Assembly (NCBI GenBank): GCA_016190505.1
Contig: JACPQM010000081.1
Span: 1-64,000, forward strand
DNA from: Chloroflexota bacterium
GTDB lineage: Bacteria > Chloroflexota > Dehalococcoidia > JACPQK01
Direction: 5' to 3'
Length of the DNA stretch: 64,000 nucleotides
The notes under the pieces: model-generated
Seen by the model: the letters and a program-made list of their open reading frames with translations, nothing else
Database searches by the model: none
What the model was told of the DNA's origin: nothing
Shown: positions 41,243 to 50,600 of the stretch, piece by piece
How the letters are laid out: every line of letters begins with the position of its first letter
Position numbering within the stretch: the first letter of the stretch is position 1
Position numbers and translations under genes: made by a program

Positions 41243-41731
41243 CTACTGCTTGCTGGGAGGGGCGTCCTCGATCTGCTCGAAGCCCACGCCCATGTCCACG
41301 CCCATGCTGTCGGTCAAGTTGGAGGTGGCCACCAGGACCCGGGCGGGCTGCTTGCTGTCCCCGTTGAAGTGCTGGTAGGTGGTAGGCTCCGGGGACACGG
41401 GCAGCACCAGCATGTCCTGCGCCTCCCAGTCGTAGCGCTGGGTAATGCCGTAGGACTCCACCAGCGTATAGCCGCTGCCTTCCCAGAAGTAGAAGGCCAT
41501 CCCCCCCTGGCCGGAGGTCTTGCCGCTCCGGCCCAGGGGCGGTAACTCCTGGACGTACACCATCATCGTGCGCATCCCCACATCCTGGATGGCGGGGTGC
41601 AGATACCACTTGAGCAGCCCTTGCCGGCTCTGCTGCCAGGGCAGGTCCTCGTATCGCACCACCATGCGCGCCGACGCCAGTTGCTGGCGTTGGTCGTCCC
41701 GCATCCGGAACAGCTCTTCCCAAAGGTCCAT
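41243..41731 (-). CDS. Cupin-fold protein with degraded metal site
   Basis: The 162-residue cupin belongs to the same family as the proteins at 41841 and 42598. Family landmarks are GGMAFYFWEGSGYTLVESYG, WEAQDMLVLPVSP and YQHFNGDSKQPARVLVAT. Where the relatives have HTHQGG, this one reads KTSGQGG, so the first HxH metal pair is absent; only the motif-2 His (QHFN) remains. Metal-dependent dioxygenase chemistry is thus doubtful. ATG 41731 follows GGAGGGAG. It is the last of three adjacent cupin genes. Confidence 0.7.
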   Translation of the reverse strand: MDLWEELFRMRDDQRQQLASARMVVRYEDLPWQQSRQGLLKWYLHPAIQDVGMRTMMVYVQELPPLGRSGKTSGQGGMAFYFWEGSGYTLVESYGITQRYDWEAQDMLVLPVSPEPTTYQHFNGDSKQPARVLVATSNLTDSMGVDMGVGFEQIEDAPPSKQ

Positions 41732-41780
41732 GATGCTCCCTCCAGCGGTCCATTAGCCTGGTGCCTAAACCCCTGTAATC

Positions 41781-41838
41781 CCCCTTGGCAAGGGGGACTA
41801 TAGGGGGTGGGTCCCCCTTGGCAAGGGGGACTATAGGG
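41781..41838. repeat. Direct repeat of about 31 bp
   Basis: CCCTTGGCAAGGGGGACTAT followed by AGGGGGT occurs twice in a row. Each copy contains the inverted repeat CCCCCTTG/CAAGGGGG, so the pair can form two hairpins between cupin genes. Confidence 0.8.
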
Positions 41839-41840
41839 GG

Positions 41841-42371
41841 TCAGTCCTCGCCCACTTTGCGTCGGAAGTTGGGGTGGATTTCCTTCTGTTCCAGCGTAAA
41901 CCCCATAACGTCGAAGGTCCAGGAGGGTATGATAGCCAGCCAGTGGGAAGGCCCGTCTGGGTTGAGGTTGAAGTGCTGGTGCTCCACGCCTCCTGGCTTG
42001 ATGGGCAGCAGGATGAGGTCTCCCTTCTCCCAGTCGTAGCGCACACCGTCCACGGTGGTATAGCCCCTGCCGTCCACCACGAATATGGCCAGGCCACCCT
42101 GGTGCGTGTGGCGGCCGGACTGCGAAGCGATCTCGTGGGCGAAGATCTGGAGCGGGAACTGGCGCTTCTCGTTCCAGTCCTGCATCACGTAGCTCTTGAC
42201 CAGGGCCTGGCGGTTCTGCCGCCAGGGGCGGTTGCGGCCCTTGATCAGGACGGCGCCCTGTCTGGCCCGCTCCCTGACCCGGTCGGCCATCTTGACCATG
42301 GCATCATAGCTGAACCGCTCGGGGAACTCCTCGGGCTCCTTTTCCCGTTCCCTCAGCCTTTCTCGCTCCAT
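41841..42371 (-). CDS. Single-domain cupin protein
   Basis: The 176-residue cupin has an Arg/Glu-rich helical N terminus (RERLREREKEPEEFPERF), then the barrel. Motif 1 is HTHQGGLAIFVVDGRGYTTV with two His, and motif 2 is GDLILLPIKPGGVEHQHFN with two His. The Glu that is usual in motif 1 is absent, as in its relatives. It probably binds Fe, Mn or Ni and could be a ring-cleaving or sugar-modifying enzyme; the substrate is not recognisable. I set ATG 42371, since the TTG just before it is less likely. Confidence 0.75.
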   Translation of the reverse strand: MERERLREREKEPEEFPERFSYDAMVKMADRVRERARQGAVLIKGRNRPWRQNRQALVKSYVMQDWNEKRQFPLQIFAHEIASQSGRHTHQGGLAIFVVDGRGYTTVDGVRYDWEKGDLILLPIKPGGVEHQHFNLNPDGPSHWLAIIPSWTFDVMGFTLEQKEIHPNFRRKVGED

Positions 42372-42550
42372 CAACGCTGCTCCTCCATCGGGAATTGACC
42401 ACCCCGATGCATCGGGGTGGCCCTCTGCGCCAACGGCGCGAATTCTACATCCCGCATGGAGGCGCCGTCAATTGCACGCCAACAATAGCGATGGTACACG
42501 CACCTTTCTGCGGCCACCTGTCACTACGTTGAGAAGGGGAGAGGGGAGTG

Positions 42551-42582
42551 CCCGTAGCCTGTAGCCTGTAGCCTGTAGCCCC
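42551..42582. repeat. Heptamer repeat array
   Basis: Four tandem 7-bp units GTAGCCT/GTAGCCC lie directly after the end of the bicupin gene, in the same family as the array at 22337. Confidence 0.75.
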
Positions 42583-42597
42583 AAGCCCGAGGCCTGG

Positions 42598-43707
42598 CTA
42601 AGCCCGCCTGCCATCTCCCCGGCCACCGGCCAGATCCGACCACTCGGGGCAGTCCTCGATCTGCTCGAAGCCGCAGGCCATGTCCACGCCCAGAGCGTCG
42701 TACCAGTTGACCTCGGCAACGGCCAGCCTTGCCGGATGCTCCGGATCGCTGTTGAAATGCTGAAACACCACGCCACCAGCTTTGACCGGTAGCATGAGCA
42801 GGTCCTCGGCTTCCCAATCGTACCGTTTGCCCTCCACGATGGAGTAGCCATTGCCTTCCAGCACGAAATGTATCCGGCCACCCTGGTGTTTCTGCTTGCC
42901 CGAGCGGCTCCCCGGCGGAATCTCGTGGACCCAGAACAGGATGTGCCGGCAGGCCACGTCCTCGAAATCAGGGTGAATGTACCAGCGGTAGATGCCCATG
43001 CGGTTGGTCTCCACCGGGCAGTCCCCCTGTTTGAGGACAAGCCGGGCGCGGCTCAGCCGCTCCCGCCACTCGTTGCGCCGCTGGAACATGCGGTCGAGTA
43101 ACGTGGAAGGCTGCCCATCGAAACGGATGTCGTATCCCTGCATGGCAGCGTTCCCGCTGGTCAGCCAGTCCGCAGGCCGGTAGATGTCCTTGGCTTCCGG
43201 CCCCTTGAAGCCCGGTGCATCCACCATGTGGACGGTCTCGTGGGCCACCGCCTCCATATAGGGCCAGAACCGGACGAAGATAGCGCCCCAGGGCTTTCCA
43301 GGGTTGAGGTTGAAATGCTGGTGGACGTTCTCGAAGCGGGCCACGGGCAGTATCTCCATGTCCCCCACCGTCCACTCCAGACGGTCCTCGTTGTTCTGCG
43401 TGTAGCCCTTGCCCTCCAGGACGTAGACGATGATGCCACCGCCCTTGTGGGTGTGTTTGCCCGTGTTGGTGACCTCCTGGGGGCGGGTGACAATCCAGCC
43501 GGGGGCGGCCACCTCATTCCAGTTGTGCTCGCTGACGTATCGTTTCAGGTGGGCCATCCGGCTCTGCGTCCAGGGCACCTCGCTGCCCTTGATGAGGACT
43601 TTGCCCTCAGTGCGCTGGCGGCGCTTTTCCCTCATCCAGCGCAGGCCGCGGTCGTACCAATCTTCGGCTGGCTCCCGCTCCTTGAGGCGTTCCAGTTCTC
43701 GTTCCAT
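42598..43707 (-). CDS. Two-barrel cupin protein
   Basis: The 369-residue bicupin has a first barrel with HTHKGGGIIVYVLEGKGYT and FENVHQHFN, and a second with QKHQGGRIHFVLEGNGYSIV and VVFQHFNSD. The N-terminal barrel keeps HxH...HxH and is the better metal site; the second has only a lone His in motif 1. It looks like a fusion of the same unit seen as single proteins at 41243 and 41841. Gentisate-type dioxygenases are bicupins too, but the motif detail does not settle function. ATG 43707 follows GGGAGAC. Confidence 0.75.
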   Translation of the reverse strand: MERELERLKEREPAEDWYDRGLRWMREKRRQRTEGKVLIKGSEVPWTQSRMAHLKRYVSEHNWNEVAAPGWIVTRPQEVTNTGKHTHKGGGIIVYVLEGKGYTQNNEDRLEWTVGDMEILPVARFENVHQHFNLNPGKPWGAIFVRFWPYMEAVAHETVHMVDAPGFKGPEAKDIYRPADWLTSGNAAMQGYDIRFDGQPSTLLDRMFQRRNEWRERLSRARLVLKQGDCPVETNRMGIYRWYIHPDFEDVACRHILFWVHEIPPGSRSGKQKHQGGRIHFVLEGNGYSIVEGKRYDWEAEDLLMLPVKAGGVVFQHFNSDPEHPARLAVAEVNWYDALGVDMACGFEQIEDCPEWSDLAGGRGDGRRA

Positions 43708-43796
43708 GTCTCCCTCTCTCTTGTTGATGACCCCCCATCCCTTCGCAGGCTCAGGGCAGGCCTAGCCTTCCACCGCAAGGGGGGAAGGGACGGCGT

Positions 43797-44807
43797 TCAG
43801 GACCTGAGGACGATGGCTTTGCCCTGACGGCTAGACTCCAGCACCGCCTGGGCCAATCTCACCATCTCCAGGCCGTCCCGGCCGGAGGCGTTGGGCTCCT
43901 CGCCCTCAGTAACGCTGCGGCTAAAGGCCTCCACCATGAGGCGATAGCTGCCGATAACAGGGTCATGGCCCGGAAACTCTTTCCGGGAAATGCCCTCGGG
44001 ACCGGTCACCTCCAGATGGCCGGCCAGTTGCATGCCCACTGTGCCCACACCGGCGATGGTGGCCCGGGTCCCGTAGACCACCACGTCGTTGCGCGGAAAC
44101 AGGTAGTTGTGGCAGGCAGTCACGGTGGCATGACAGCCGCCTTGTAGCCGTAGCAGCACCAGCACCCTGTTGTCCAGGTGGTCGGGGAGCTGTTCATCGG
44201 TAAGCGCCTGGACCAGCTCGACCTCCCGCCCGGTGAGGTAGCGTAACAGGTCCAGGGGATGGAGGCCCATCCCCATCAGGGACCCAGCCCCTGCGACGGC
44301 GGGGTCGCCTCGCCAGTTGCTCCGGGACGGCCCGCTCAAAGGGCGGCTGTACTCGGCCCTGGCCACCGACACCTCCCCCACGGCCCCCAAGGCGATAAGA
44401 CGCCTGGCCTCCACATGGGCGGGGTGGTGACGGTTCTGGAAGGCCATACCCAGCTTCACGCCCTTCCGGGCGCACGCCTCAATCATGCGCTCCGCGTCAG
44501 GGACAGTCAGGGCCATGGGCTTGTCGCAGAGCACGTGCTTCCCCGCCCGGGCCGCCTCGATGGTCTGCGCCGCGTGCAGGTTGTTGGGCGTAGCCACATA
44601 GACGGCCTCGACGCCATCGTCGCGGAGCATGGCGCCGTAGTCCCTATAGCTGCGCTGGGCGCCGTGTTTGGCGGCGAAGGCAGCCGCCCGCCCCGGGTCC
44701 CGGCTACATACCGCCACCAGCTTGCCGCCTTCTGCTTTCGCAATGGCCGGCGCCATGCACCGGTCGGCGTGCAACCCGATGCCGATTATGCCCCAACCTA
44801 GTGGCAT
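43797..44807 (-). CDS. Gfo/Idh/MocA-family NAD(P)-dependent oxidoreductase
   Basis: The 336-residue protein has an N-terminal Rossmann fold (WGIIGIGLHADRCMAPAIAKA), VYVATPNNLHAAQTIEAARAGKHVLCDKPMAL with the EKP-equivalent Lys motif, and the C-terminal mixed sheet (HPLDLLRYLTG). Typical reactions are oxidation or reduction of sugars, inositols or related cyclic compounds. Start ATG 44807 is chosen over an upstream GTG at 44825. The gene is within the minus-strand catabolic island. Confidence 0.85.
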   Translation of the reverse strand: MPLGWGIIGIGLHADRCMAPAIAKAEGGKLVAVCSRDPGRAAAFAAKHGAQRSYRDYGAMLRDDGVEAVYVATPNNLHAAQTIEAARAGKHVLCDKPMALTVPDAERMIEACARKGVKLGMAFQNRHHPAHVEARRLIALGAVGEVSVARAEYSRPLSGPSRSNWRGDPAVAGAGSLMGMGLHPLDLLRYLTGREVELVQALTDEQLPDHLDNRVLVLLRLQGGCHATVTACHNYLFPRNDVVVYGTRATIAGVGTVGMQLAGHLEVTGPEGISRKEFPGHDPVIGSYRLMVEAFSRSVTEGEEPNASGRDGLEMVRLAQAVLESSRQGKAIVLRS

Positions 44808-44915
44808 CGTTTCGCCCCTTGACACACGGCCTCAGCCTCTCTGCCTGAATTGCAAGGGGACCCTGGCATCGGACACATAACCGCTTGGGCGGCTACCGCC
44901 GAGGCAATAGGCCGA

Positions 44916-45000
44916 CGTAGCGGCAATTCATGAATTGCCGCTACGTGAATCAGGCAGACCCGTTGAACACGCGTAGGGGCGCACGGCTGTGCGCCCCTAC
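44916..45000. repeat. Two palindromes between convergent-style repeats
   Basis: A perfect 30-bp palindrome at 44916-44945 has a different core (CGTAGCGGCAATTCA and complement), and a GTAGGGGCGCACGG palindrome lies at 44973-45000. The 278-bp gap to the next gene otherwise shows nothing. Confidence 0.8.
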
Positions 45001-45085
45001 GTTCGCACGGCCACATTCGCCAAAGCACTTGTGAGACACACTCTATGGGCCACCCACGGGCAGGCATCCCGACCTGTCGGGACCC

Positions 45086-46318
45086 CTACCCGGGGTACCG
45101 CCGGCTGCGGCCCGTGGTCCTGTCCCGGGGGTGGGTGTAGTCCAGCAGCCGCTCGTCGAAAGGGTAGGTGCTGTATACCTCGGCCTCACCATCGCTGACC
45201 ACGATATTGTTCTCCACCTTGGCCGCAGCCACGTAAGGGATGCCAGCATACGGCTCCAGGCTGAAGCACATGCCCGGCCTGAGGGTGTAGATGGTGTCCG
45301 GTATGTCAGGGTTAGCCCCGGAGATCCAGGGCGCCTCCCAGGGGCTGATGCCGGCGCCGTGCCCGCCGCCAGGCATGCCGTGCGGGCGCTCCATGGCCTT
45401 GAGGATATCACCGTTGGTATTGCCTGGCCGCGCGGCCTCGGTGCCCCGCCACAGGGCATCGTAGCACTCCTGGTGCATGTCCGCCTGCTCTTTGGTGGGC
45501 AGCACGTCCCCGCAGACGTAGGTCCGGGTCAGGTCGCCCCAATAGCCGTTGTAGCAGCCGCCGATGTCAATAACCACCGAGTCCCCCGCCCGGATGATCC
45601 GGTCCGAGGTGAACCGGCGGTACGGGGCCAGATAGGGGCCGGAGACCACGATGTTGGCGCACTGGGTCCACTCGCTGCCCAGGGCGGTCATGGCCCGCCA
45701 GGCCTCGGCCAGCACCTCGCACTCCTTGACGCCCGGGCGGAGCACGTCCAGGGCGGCATCGAAGCCTACCTCGGTGATGACGTTGGCGGCCCGCATGCAC
45801 TCCAGCTCGTCCGCGGTCTTGGTGATCTTGGCCTGCATGAGGACCTCGTAGCCGTCCACGAACTCGGTCTCGGGGAGCACATCCCGAAAACCCTTCTCGA
45901 TATAGAGGTCCCAGATGTCCACCCCTACTTTGCCATAGACCTTGTTGCCCACCAGGGCCTTGAGCCGCTCCACGAAGTCCCTGGTCCCGCCGGCGCTGAT
46001 GGCCCGGGCACTGGGATGGATGTTGTCCGGACTCAGCCAGGGCATTCTGGCCTTGCAGTGGGCAAAGTCCAGCGTGAACAGGATCGGGTCCCCGCCCTTG
46101 GGCAACACCGCCACGTTGTTACCCAGGTGGGGCACCGGGCCCAGGTGGAACCGAAAACCGGTAAGATAGCGCACGTCCTCGGGCCGGAACACGATGAGCA
46201 TGTCCAGGTCCGACCTGGCCAGGGCGTCCTTGGCCTTTTGAAGCCGCTCCCGGCGCATCCGGTCGAAGTTGATGCGCTCCTCCCAGTCCACACCCATGAG
46301 CCCCATATCCGTCAGCAT
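45086..46318 (-). CDS. M24-family (Xaa-Pro peptidase-like) metalloenzyme
   Basis: This 410-residue M24 protein has all metal ligands: Asp in VVIDIGG, Asp in GYWGDLTRTY, His in GGGHGAGISPWEAP, Glu in CFSLEPYAG and Glu in KVENNIVV. It is the intact member of the three M24 paralogues of this window (others at 31041 and 50601). It could be a peptidase or an amidinohydrolase-like enzyme such as creatinase. The start ATG 46318 follows GGGAGG. The N-terminal segment DWEERINFDRMRRERL is shared with both relatives. Confidence 0.88.
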   Translation of the reverse strand: MLTDMGLMGVDWEERINFDRMRRERLQKAKDALARSDLDMLIVFRPEDVRYLTGFRFHLGPVPHLGNNVAVLPKGGDPILFTLDFAHCKARMPWLSPDNIHPSARAISAGGTRDFVERLKALVGNKVYGKVGVDIWDLYIEKGFRDVLPETEFVDGYEVLMQAKITKTADELECMRAANVITEVGFDAALDVLRPGVKECEVLAEAWRAMTALGSEWTQCANIVVSGPYLAPYRRFTSDRIIRAGDSVVIDIGGCYNGYWGDLTRTYVCGDVLPTKEQADMHQECYDALWRGTEAARPGNTNGDILKAMERPHGMPGGGHGAGISPWEAPWISGANPDIPDTIYTLRPGMCFSLEPYAGIPYVAAAKVENNIVVSDGEAEVYSTYPFDERLLDYTHPRDRTTGRSRRYPG

Positions 46319-46424
46319 AGTTTTGCCTCCCGTTGACTGTTCCCTAAACGCGGCGGGGTAGCTTCCTCTCCCTCTGGGAGAGGATTGAGAGCCTGTCCTG
46401 AGCTTGCCGAAGGATGAGGGTCCC

Positions 46425-47186
46425 CTATCCCTCTGCCCGGCAGCGGTTGCGCAGGGAGCCCACTTTCTCCAGCCGCACCTCCACCTCGTCGCCGGGCGCC
46501 AGGGCGCCGGTGCCGGCGCAGGTGCCGGTGCAGATGATGTCTCCGGGCAGCAGCGTCATGGCCCGGGACAAAAAGGCGATGATGTGGGGTATCTTGAACA
46601 GCATCTCCCCGGTGTTGCAGGACTGCCTGACCTGGCCGTTCAGGTACAGCTCCAGCTTCAGGTTGTGCGGGTCCACGTCGGTGGTGATGTACGGACCCAG
46701 GGGGCAGAAAGTGTCGAAGCCTTTGGCCCGCCACCAGTGCCGGTCCTTCCGCTGGAAGTCCCGGGCCGATACGTCGTTGACACAGGTGTAACCCAGGACG
46801 TGCTCCATGGCTTTTTCCGGGGGAACACCCCTCGTGGCGTCCTTGATGATGACGGCCAGCTCAGCCTCGTAGCCGACCCGCGTGGAGATGGAGGGCAAGA
46901 TGATGTCTTCGCCCGGAGCAATGATAGAGCTGGGCGGCTTGAAGAAGACCTGGGGTTCCTCGGGGTTCTCCTGCTTGACCTCGCTGGCGTGTTCGGGATA
47001 GTTGAGGGCCAGGGCCAGTATCTTGCTGGGGCTACACGGCGGCAGTATCTTCAGGTCCTGGATTTGATGGCGCCTCACGGCTGGCCGGCAGCCGGAAAAG
47101 GGGTCACCATCGAGCTCCCTTGCCTCCGTGCCCTCCACCAGGGCGTAGCGGGGGCCGTCGCTACTGAGGAACCGGACGAACTGCAT
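46425..47186 (-). CDS. Fumarylacetoacetate hydrolase (FAH)-family protein
   Basis: The 253-residue protein has the FAH fold: ILALALNYPEHASEV, PQVFFKPPSSIIAPGEDI, GYEAELAVIIKDATRGV with the metal Glu pair E-x-E, and GYTCVNDVSARDFQRKDRHWWRAKGFDTFCPLGPYI. FAH-family enzymes cleave or hydrate beta-diketo acids in aromatic compound breakdown. GTCAGTGALAPGDEVEVRLE near the end is as usual. It is placed between an M24 gene and a 2-hydroxyacid dehydrogenase, suggesting steps of one catabolic route. Confidence 0.88.
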   Translation of the reverse strand: MQFVRFLSSDGPRYALVEGTEARELDGDPFSGCRPAVRRHQIQDLKILPPCSPSKILALALNYPEHASEVKQENPEEPQVFFKPPSSIIAPGEDIILPSISTRVGYEAELAVIIKDATRGVPPEKAMEHVLGYTCVNDVSARDFQRKDRHWWRAKGFDTFCPLGPYITTDVDPHNLKLELYLNGQVRQSCNTGEMLFKIPHIIAFLSRAMTLLPGDIICTGTCAGTGALAPGDEVEVRLEKVGSLRNRCRAEG

Positions 47187-47499
47187 ATCTCACCTCGTCT
47201 TTCTGCCGGACCATCGTCAACCCAGCTAATTGCCAGACACCACACTGGGTGGACAGGCTATGGTCATTCGCTAACGGGCGCACGGTCCACCTCACCCTGC
47301 CCTCTCCGCAAAATGACGTCTATTCTGCCTTGCTCGCAACGACATTGCAGGGCCGCGCGCACGCCGTCATTGCGAGCGGAGCGAAGTCCCGACACGTCGG
47401 GACCCGTGCCAGCGTCAGAAGGTTGCTTCGTCGTTGTGCTCCTCGCAATGACATTGATGGCGAACTTCAAGGACACCACAGTAGTTGCCAGACACCGCG
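47187..47499. repeat. Repeat-bearing intergenic region
   Basis: At 47367-47454 lies a GTCATTGCGAGCGGAGCGAAG...CTTCGTCGTTGTGCTCCTCGCAATGAC inverted repeat with ~14-bp outer arms and an internal CCCGACACGTCGGGA palindrome. This element type is common in environmental genomes. No gene is seen in the 313-bp gap. Confidence 0.75.
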
Positions 47500-48501
47500 C
47501 TAGGGGATGCGCCGGTTGGGGCTCTGCTTCACCTCGGGGTTGACCAGGGTGGGAGGCCAGGCGCCCTGAAGCGCTAGCAGCACGGCCTCCACTGCCTGGT
47601 GGCGGGTCTCCTCCATGGAGGTCTCCGAAAAGAAGGCGGAGTGCATGGTCAAGATTACGTTGTCCATCTGGCGCAGGGGGTTGTCCAGGGCCGGCGGCTC
47701 GGGGTCGGTCACATCTATGGCAGCCCCGGCGATGGCCCCCTCCTTGAGCGCCGTGACCAGGTCGTCTTCCTTGATGAGAGCGCCCCGCGCCGTATTGATG
47801 ATGCTGGCCGTGCGCTTCATCTTGCGGAACCGCTCCAGGTTGAAAGACTGCCGCGTTTCCGGCGTGGCCGGGGCGTGCAGGGTAATGAAGTCCGACTCGC
47901 TCAGCAGTTGGTCCAGGTCCACTAACTCTGCCCCCAGCCGCCGCAGGGCCTGCGCATCGGCGTACGGGTCATAGACCAGCACCCGGAGGCCAAAGGCCCG
48001 GGCTTTGCCGATGACGGCCGCCCCAATGCGGCCCGAGCCGAAGATGCCCAGGGTCTGTGTGCTGAGGCGAGGGGTCCCGCGGCGCAGCTTCACCAGGTCG
48101 GGCTGAGTCTGGCTCCAGGGGGCCGTCCGCGCCAACCGGGCGATAGGCACGATGCGCCGGGCCAGGGCCAAGAGCAAGGCCATGGCGTGGTCAGAGACCT
48201 CGGGGACGCTGGCCCCGGGGGTGTAGGCCACCGCGATCCCCCGCTCGGTGGCCGCGGCCACGTCTATGTTGTCGTAGCCAACGCCCGCCCGGCTGATGAC
48301 CCGGCACCGCGTCAGGTTGTCCATTACCCGGGCGCTGTACAGCTCCGTGGCGCCCGCGAAGACAGCATCGGCGTCGCCAGCGTAGCGAATGATATCGTCC
48401 TCCGTCTGCATGGGCGCCGTTTCAAACCTCACCCCAGCCTTGGCCAGCGGTCCTTCCACCAGGGGCCCACCCATCCCCTTGCCTACTACTTTGAAAGGCA
48501 T
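47500..48501 (-). CDS. D-isomer-specific 2-hydroxyacid dehydrogenase
   Basis: The 333-residue enzyme has the NAD-binding motif GIFGSGRIGAAVIGKARAFG, preceded by SDHAMALLLALARR. Its catalytic set is Arg in NTARGALI, Glu in DVTDPEPPALDNPL and His in NVILTMHSAFFS. Such enzymes convert D-2-hydroxy acids to 2-oxo acids, for example phosphoglycerate, glycerate or glyoxylate. Placement next to FAH and solute-binding genes suggests handling of an organic acid. It ends eight bases after the next gene's neighbour and is probably in the same transcript as 48509. Confidence 0.88.
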   Translation of the reverse strand: MPFKVVGKGMGGPLVEGPLAKAGVRFETAPMQTEDDIIRYAGDADAVFAGATELYSARVMDNLTRCRVISRAGVGYDNIDVAAATERGIAVAYTPGASVPEVSDHAMALLLALARRIVPIARLARTAPWSQTQPDLVKLRRGTPRLSTQTLGIFGSGRIGAAVIGKARAFGLRVLVYDPYADAQALRRLGAELVDLDQLLSESDFITLHAPATPETRQSFNLERFRKMKRTASIINTARGALIKEDDLVTALKEGAIAGAAIDVTDPEPPALDNPLRQMDNVILTMHSAFFSETSMEETRHQAVEAVLLALQGAWPPTLVNPEVKQSPNRRIP

Positions 48502-48508
48502 CAGCCAC

Positions 48509-50287
48509 CTACCTCTTCTCCAACCACAGTGGGGTGATCAACGGACCTGCCTGGGTCCGCTGGCCGGCCATGTGGAAGCCACCTACCCACTTCTGCACTG
48601 CCGTGAACTCGTTCAGGGCCGGCAACATCAGGACGAATGCCTGGTCTACCATGCGGAGGACCACCTGGCGCATGATCTCGTCCCGGCGTGCCGGGTCCAC
48701 GGTGATGAACAGCTCCTCCCCCAACTTGGACAACACAGGGTCATCCACGTGGGCCTTGTTCAGGCCGTTGTCTTCCCAGCGGGGATAGAACTCGCTGATG
48801 GCCTGGTAGGGGTCAATGTACGAGTACCTGGTCATCATGAGACCGGCCTGCTTACCCTCGTTCGGCCCGGTCTGAAACAGCGAGTAGTCCCACATCTTGA
48901 TGGTGGCCTCGATGCCGACCTTGCCTAGCATGGCCGCTACCGCTTCGACGTAGGGCACGTGGGGCGCTCCGTAGCGGGCACTGCCGTCCAGTGTGGTCTT
49001 GAAGCCGTTGGGGAAGCCGGCCTCGGCCAGAAGCTTTTTCGCCTCGTCGGGGCGGTACTCGACGTACCGCCTGGTCTCCGGAGGCAGGTCCTGGGCACGC
49101 AGCGCCCAGGGATAGGTCCCCGCCGGCACCATGACCGCCTCCGTGCCTTGGCCCCCCAGCACGGCGTCAAGGAGCGCTTTGCGGTCCAGGGACATGGACA
49201 TGGCCCGCCTTACCCGCACGTCGTTGAAGGGCGGCAGGTCATTGCGCGGCGCTATGTAGCCGTCATGAGTGTAGGGGGCACAGGAGTACAGCATGGCCTG
49301 GGAGATCTTCTGCACGCGCTCCACAAACGTACCCGGCACCTCCCCCAGCCAGTAGTCCAGGCTGCCCGACTGGAACAGGGCTAGCCGGGTGCTCTGCTCC
49401 GGTATGATGAGCAGGTCCACCCCGTCCAGATAGGGCAGCCCCTTGTTCCAGTAGTCGGGGTTCTTGACATAGGAGACTTTCACACCGGGCCTGTATTCCT
49501 TGAACATGAAGGCGGCGGAACCGACATACGTCTTCGCCGGGTCCTCGTACTTTCCATCCAGCGCCGCCTCCTTGGGCATGATGAAGGGGACATAGATAGC
49601 GGCTATGACCTGGTCAATGATCATGGGTGTGGGCCGGTCAAAGGTCATGCGCACCGTGTAGCGGTCGGTAGCCTGCATCCCGGTGATGCGGGGGGCGAGC
49701 GCAGGCGTGCCGCGGCTCTTGACCTTGTAGAACGCCCGATCCAGGCTGTACAGCATGTCGTCGGAGGTAACCTCACGCCCATTGACCGGCGGCTTGTTGT
49801 GGAACTTCATGCCCTGGCGAAGCTTGAGGTCCAGGGTCCTGTCGTTGGGCCATTCCCACTTCTCCAGGGCGATAGGCGTGGGCACCATGGCGCACTCGGG
49901 AACGGTGGGCGGGGCTGGGTAGCCACCCAGTGGCTCGAACACCATGTTGGCCACCTTCAGTGCGTCCAGGTAGCCCCCGGTGAGACGTTGAGGGTCCCAG
50001 CCCACCGGGTCACCGCGCAGTTGCGTCTTGAGGATGCCGCCGTACTGGGGCCCACGCGCTGAGGCAGTCGTGGGTGTGGGCGCCCGCGTGGGGACCGGGG
50101 TCGGGCTGGCCGCAGGTGTGCCGCCTATCACCGCCGTAGGCGAAAGTTTCGGTGCCACGGTTGAGGTCGGTGGGGCAACGGTGGCTGCGGGCTGCGTCGG
50201 TGGGGCCACGGTGGGCTGGGCCGCTGGGCCGCAGGCGGCCACCATCAGCCCGAGGGCTACTATGAGGCCAATGACTCGCGAGTGCAC
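48509..50287 (-). CDS. Family 5 extracellular solute-binding lipoprotein
   Basis: The 592-residue exported protein has a lipobox VAACGPAA at about residues 17-20, a Pro/Thr/Val linker and the SBP_bac_5 fold (LDLKLRQGMKFHNKPPVNGREVTSDDMLYSL, NDLPPFNDVRVRRAMSMSLDRKALL, YRPDEAKKLLAEAGF). GTG 50287 follows GAGGAGGTACACT. It is closest in style to the proteins at 32410 and 51904. No permease or ATPase is in the window. The gene runs into the dehydrogenase gene at 48501 after 7 bases. Confidence 0.9.
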   Translation of the reverse strand: MHSRVIGLIVALGLMVAACGPAAQPTVAPPTQPAATVAPPTSTVAPKLSPTAVIGGTPAASPTPVPTRAPTPTTASARGPQYGGILKTQLRGDPVGWDPQRLTGGYLDALKVANMVFEPLGGYPAPPTVPECAMVPTPIALEKWEWPNDRTLDLKLRQGMKFHNKPPVNGREVTSDDMLYSLDRAFYKVKSRGTPALAPRITGMQATDRYTVRMTFDRPTPMIIDQVIAAIYVPFIMPKEAALDGKYEDPAKTYVGSAAFMFKEYRPGVKVSYVKNPDYWNKGLPYLDGVDLLIIPEQSTRLALFQSGSLDYWLGEVPGTFVERVQKISQAMLYSCAPYTHDGYIAPRNDLPPFNDVRVRRAMSMSLDRKALLDAVLGGQGTEAVMVPAGTYPWALRAQDLPPETRRYVEYRPDEAKKLLAEAGFPNGFKTTLDGSARYGAPHVPYVEAVAAMLGKVGIEATIKMWDYSLFQTGPNEGKQAGLMMTRYSYIDPYQAISEFYPRWEDNGLNKAHVDDPVLSKLGEELFITVDPARRDEIMRQVVLRMVDQAFVLMLPALNEFTAVQKWVGGFHMAGQRTQAGPLITPLWLEKR

Positions 50288-50600
50288 AGTGTACCTCCTC
50301 TAACGCAACACGCAGGCAACGCCTTTCCCTGCATATACCTTCAAACTCAGACGGATACGGTTGGAAGCTGTGAAGAAATCCCTCGCCTTAGGCTGCCCAG
50401 GCAAGCCCGGTCCCGGCCCCGTAGGGGCGCAATTCATTGCGCCCCCGCGCTTCGTTGCGGACGGCGCATAATCTATTGCGCCCAAGCAATCCAACGAGTG
50501 CCCGCCCACCCCCCAGGGCGCGATCAATCGCGCCCCTACGACGCGGTCGGCCAAACCTGCGGACTGCATTCCTTCACAACCTCTTGGTATGATGAGGCTG
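50288..50600. repeat. Intergenic region with GTAGGGGCGCAAT palindromes
   Basis: This 313-bp gap holds imperfect palindromes at about 50421-50446 (GTAGGGGCGCAATTCATTGCGCCCCC) and 50516-50540 (GGGCGCGATCAATCGCGCCCC), with a further TATTGCGCCC half-site between them. No gene is seen. Confidence 0.75.
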
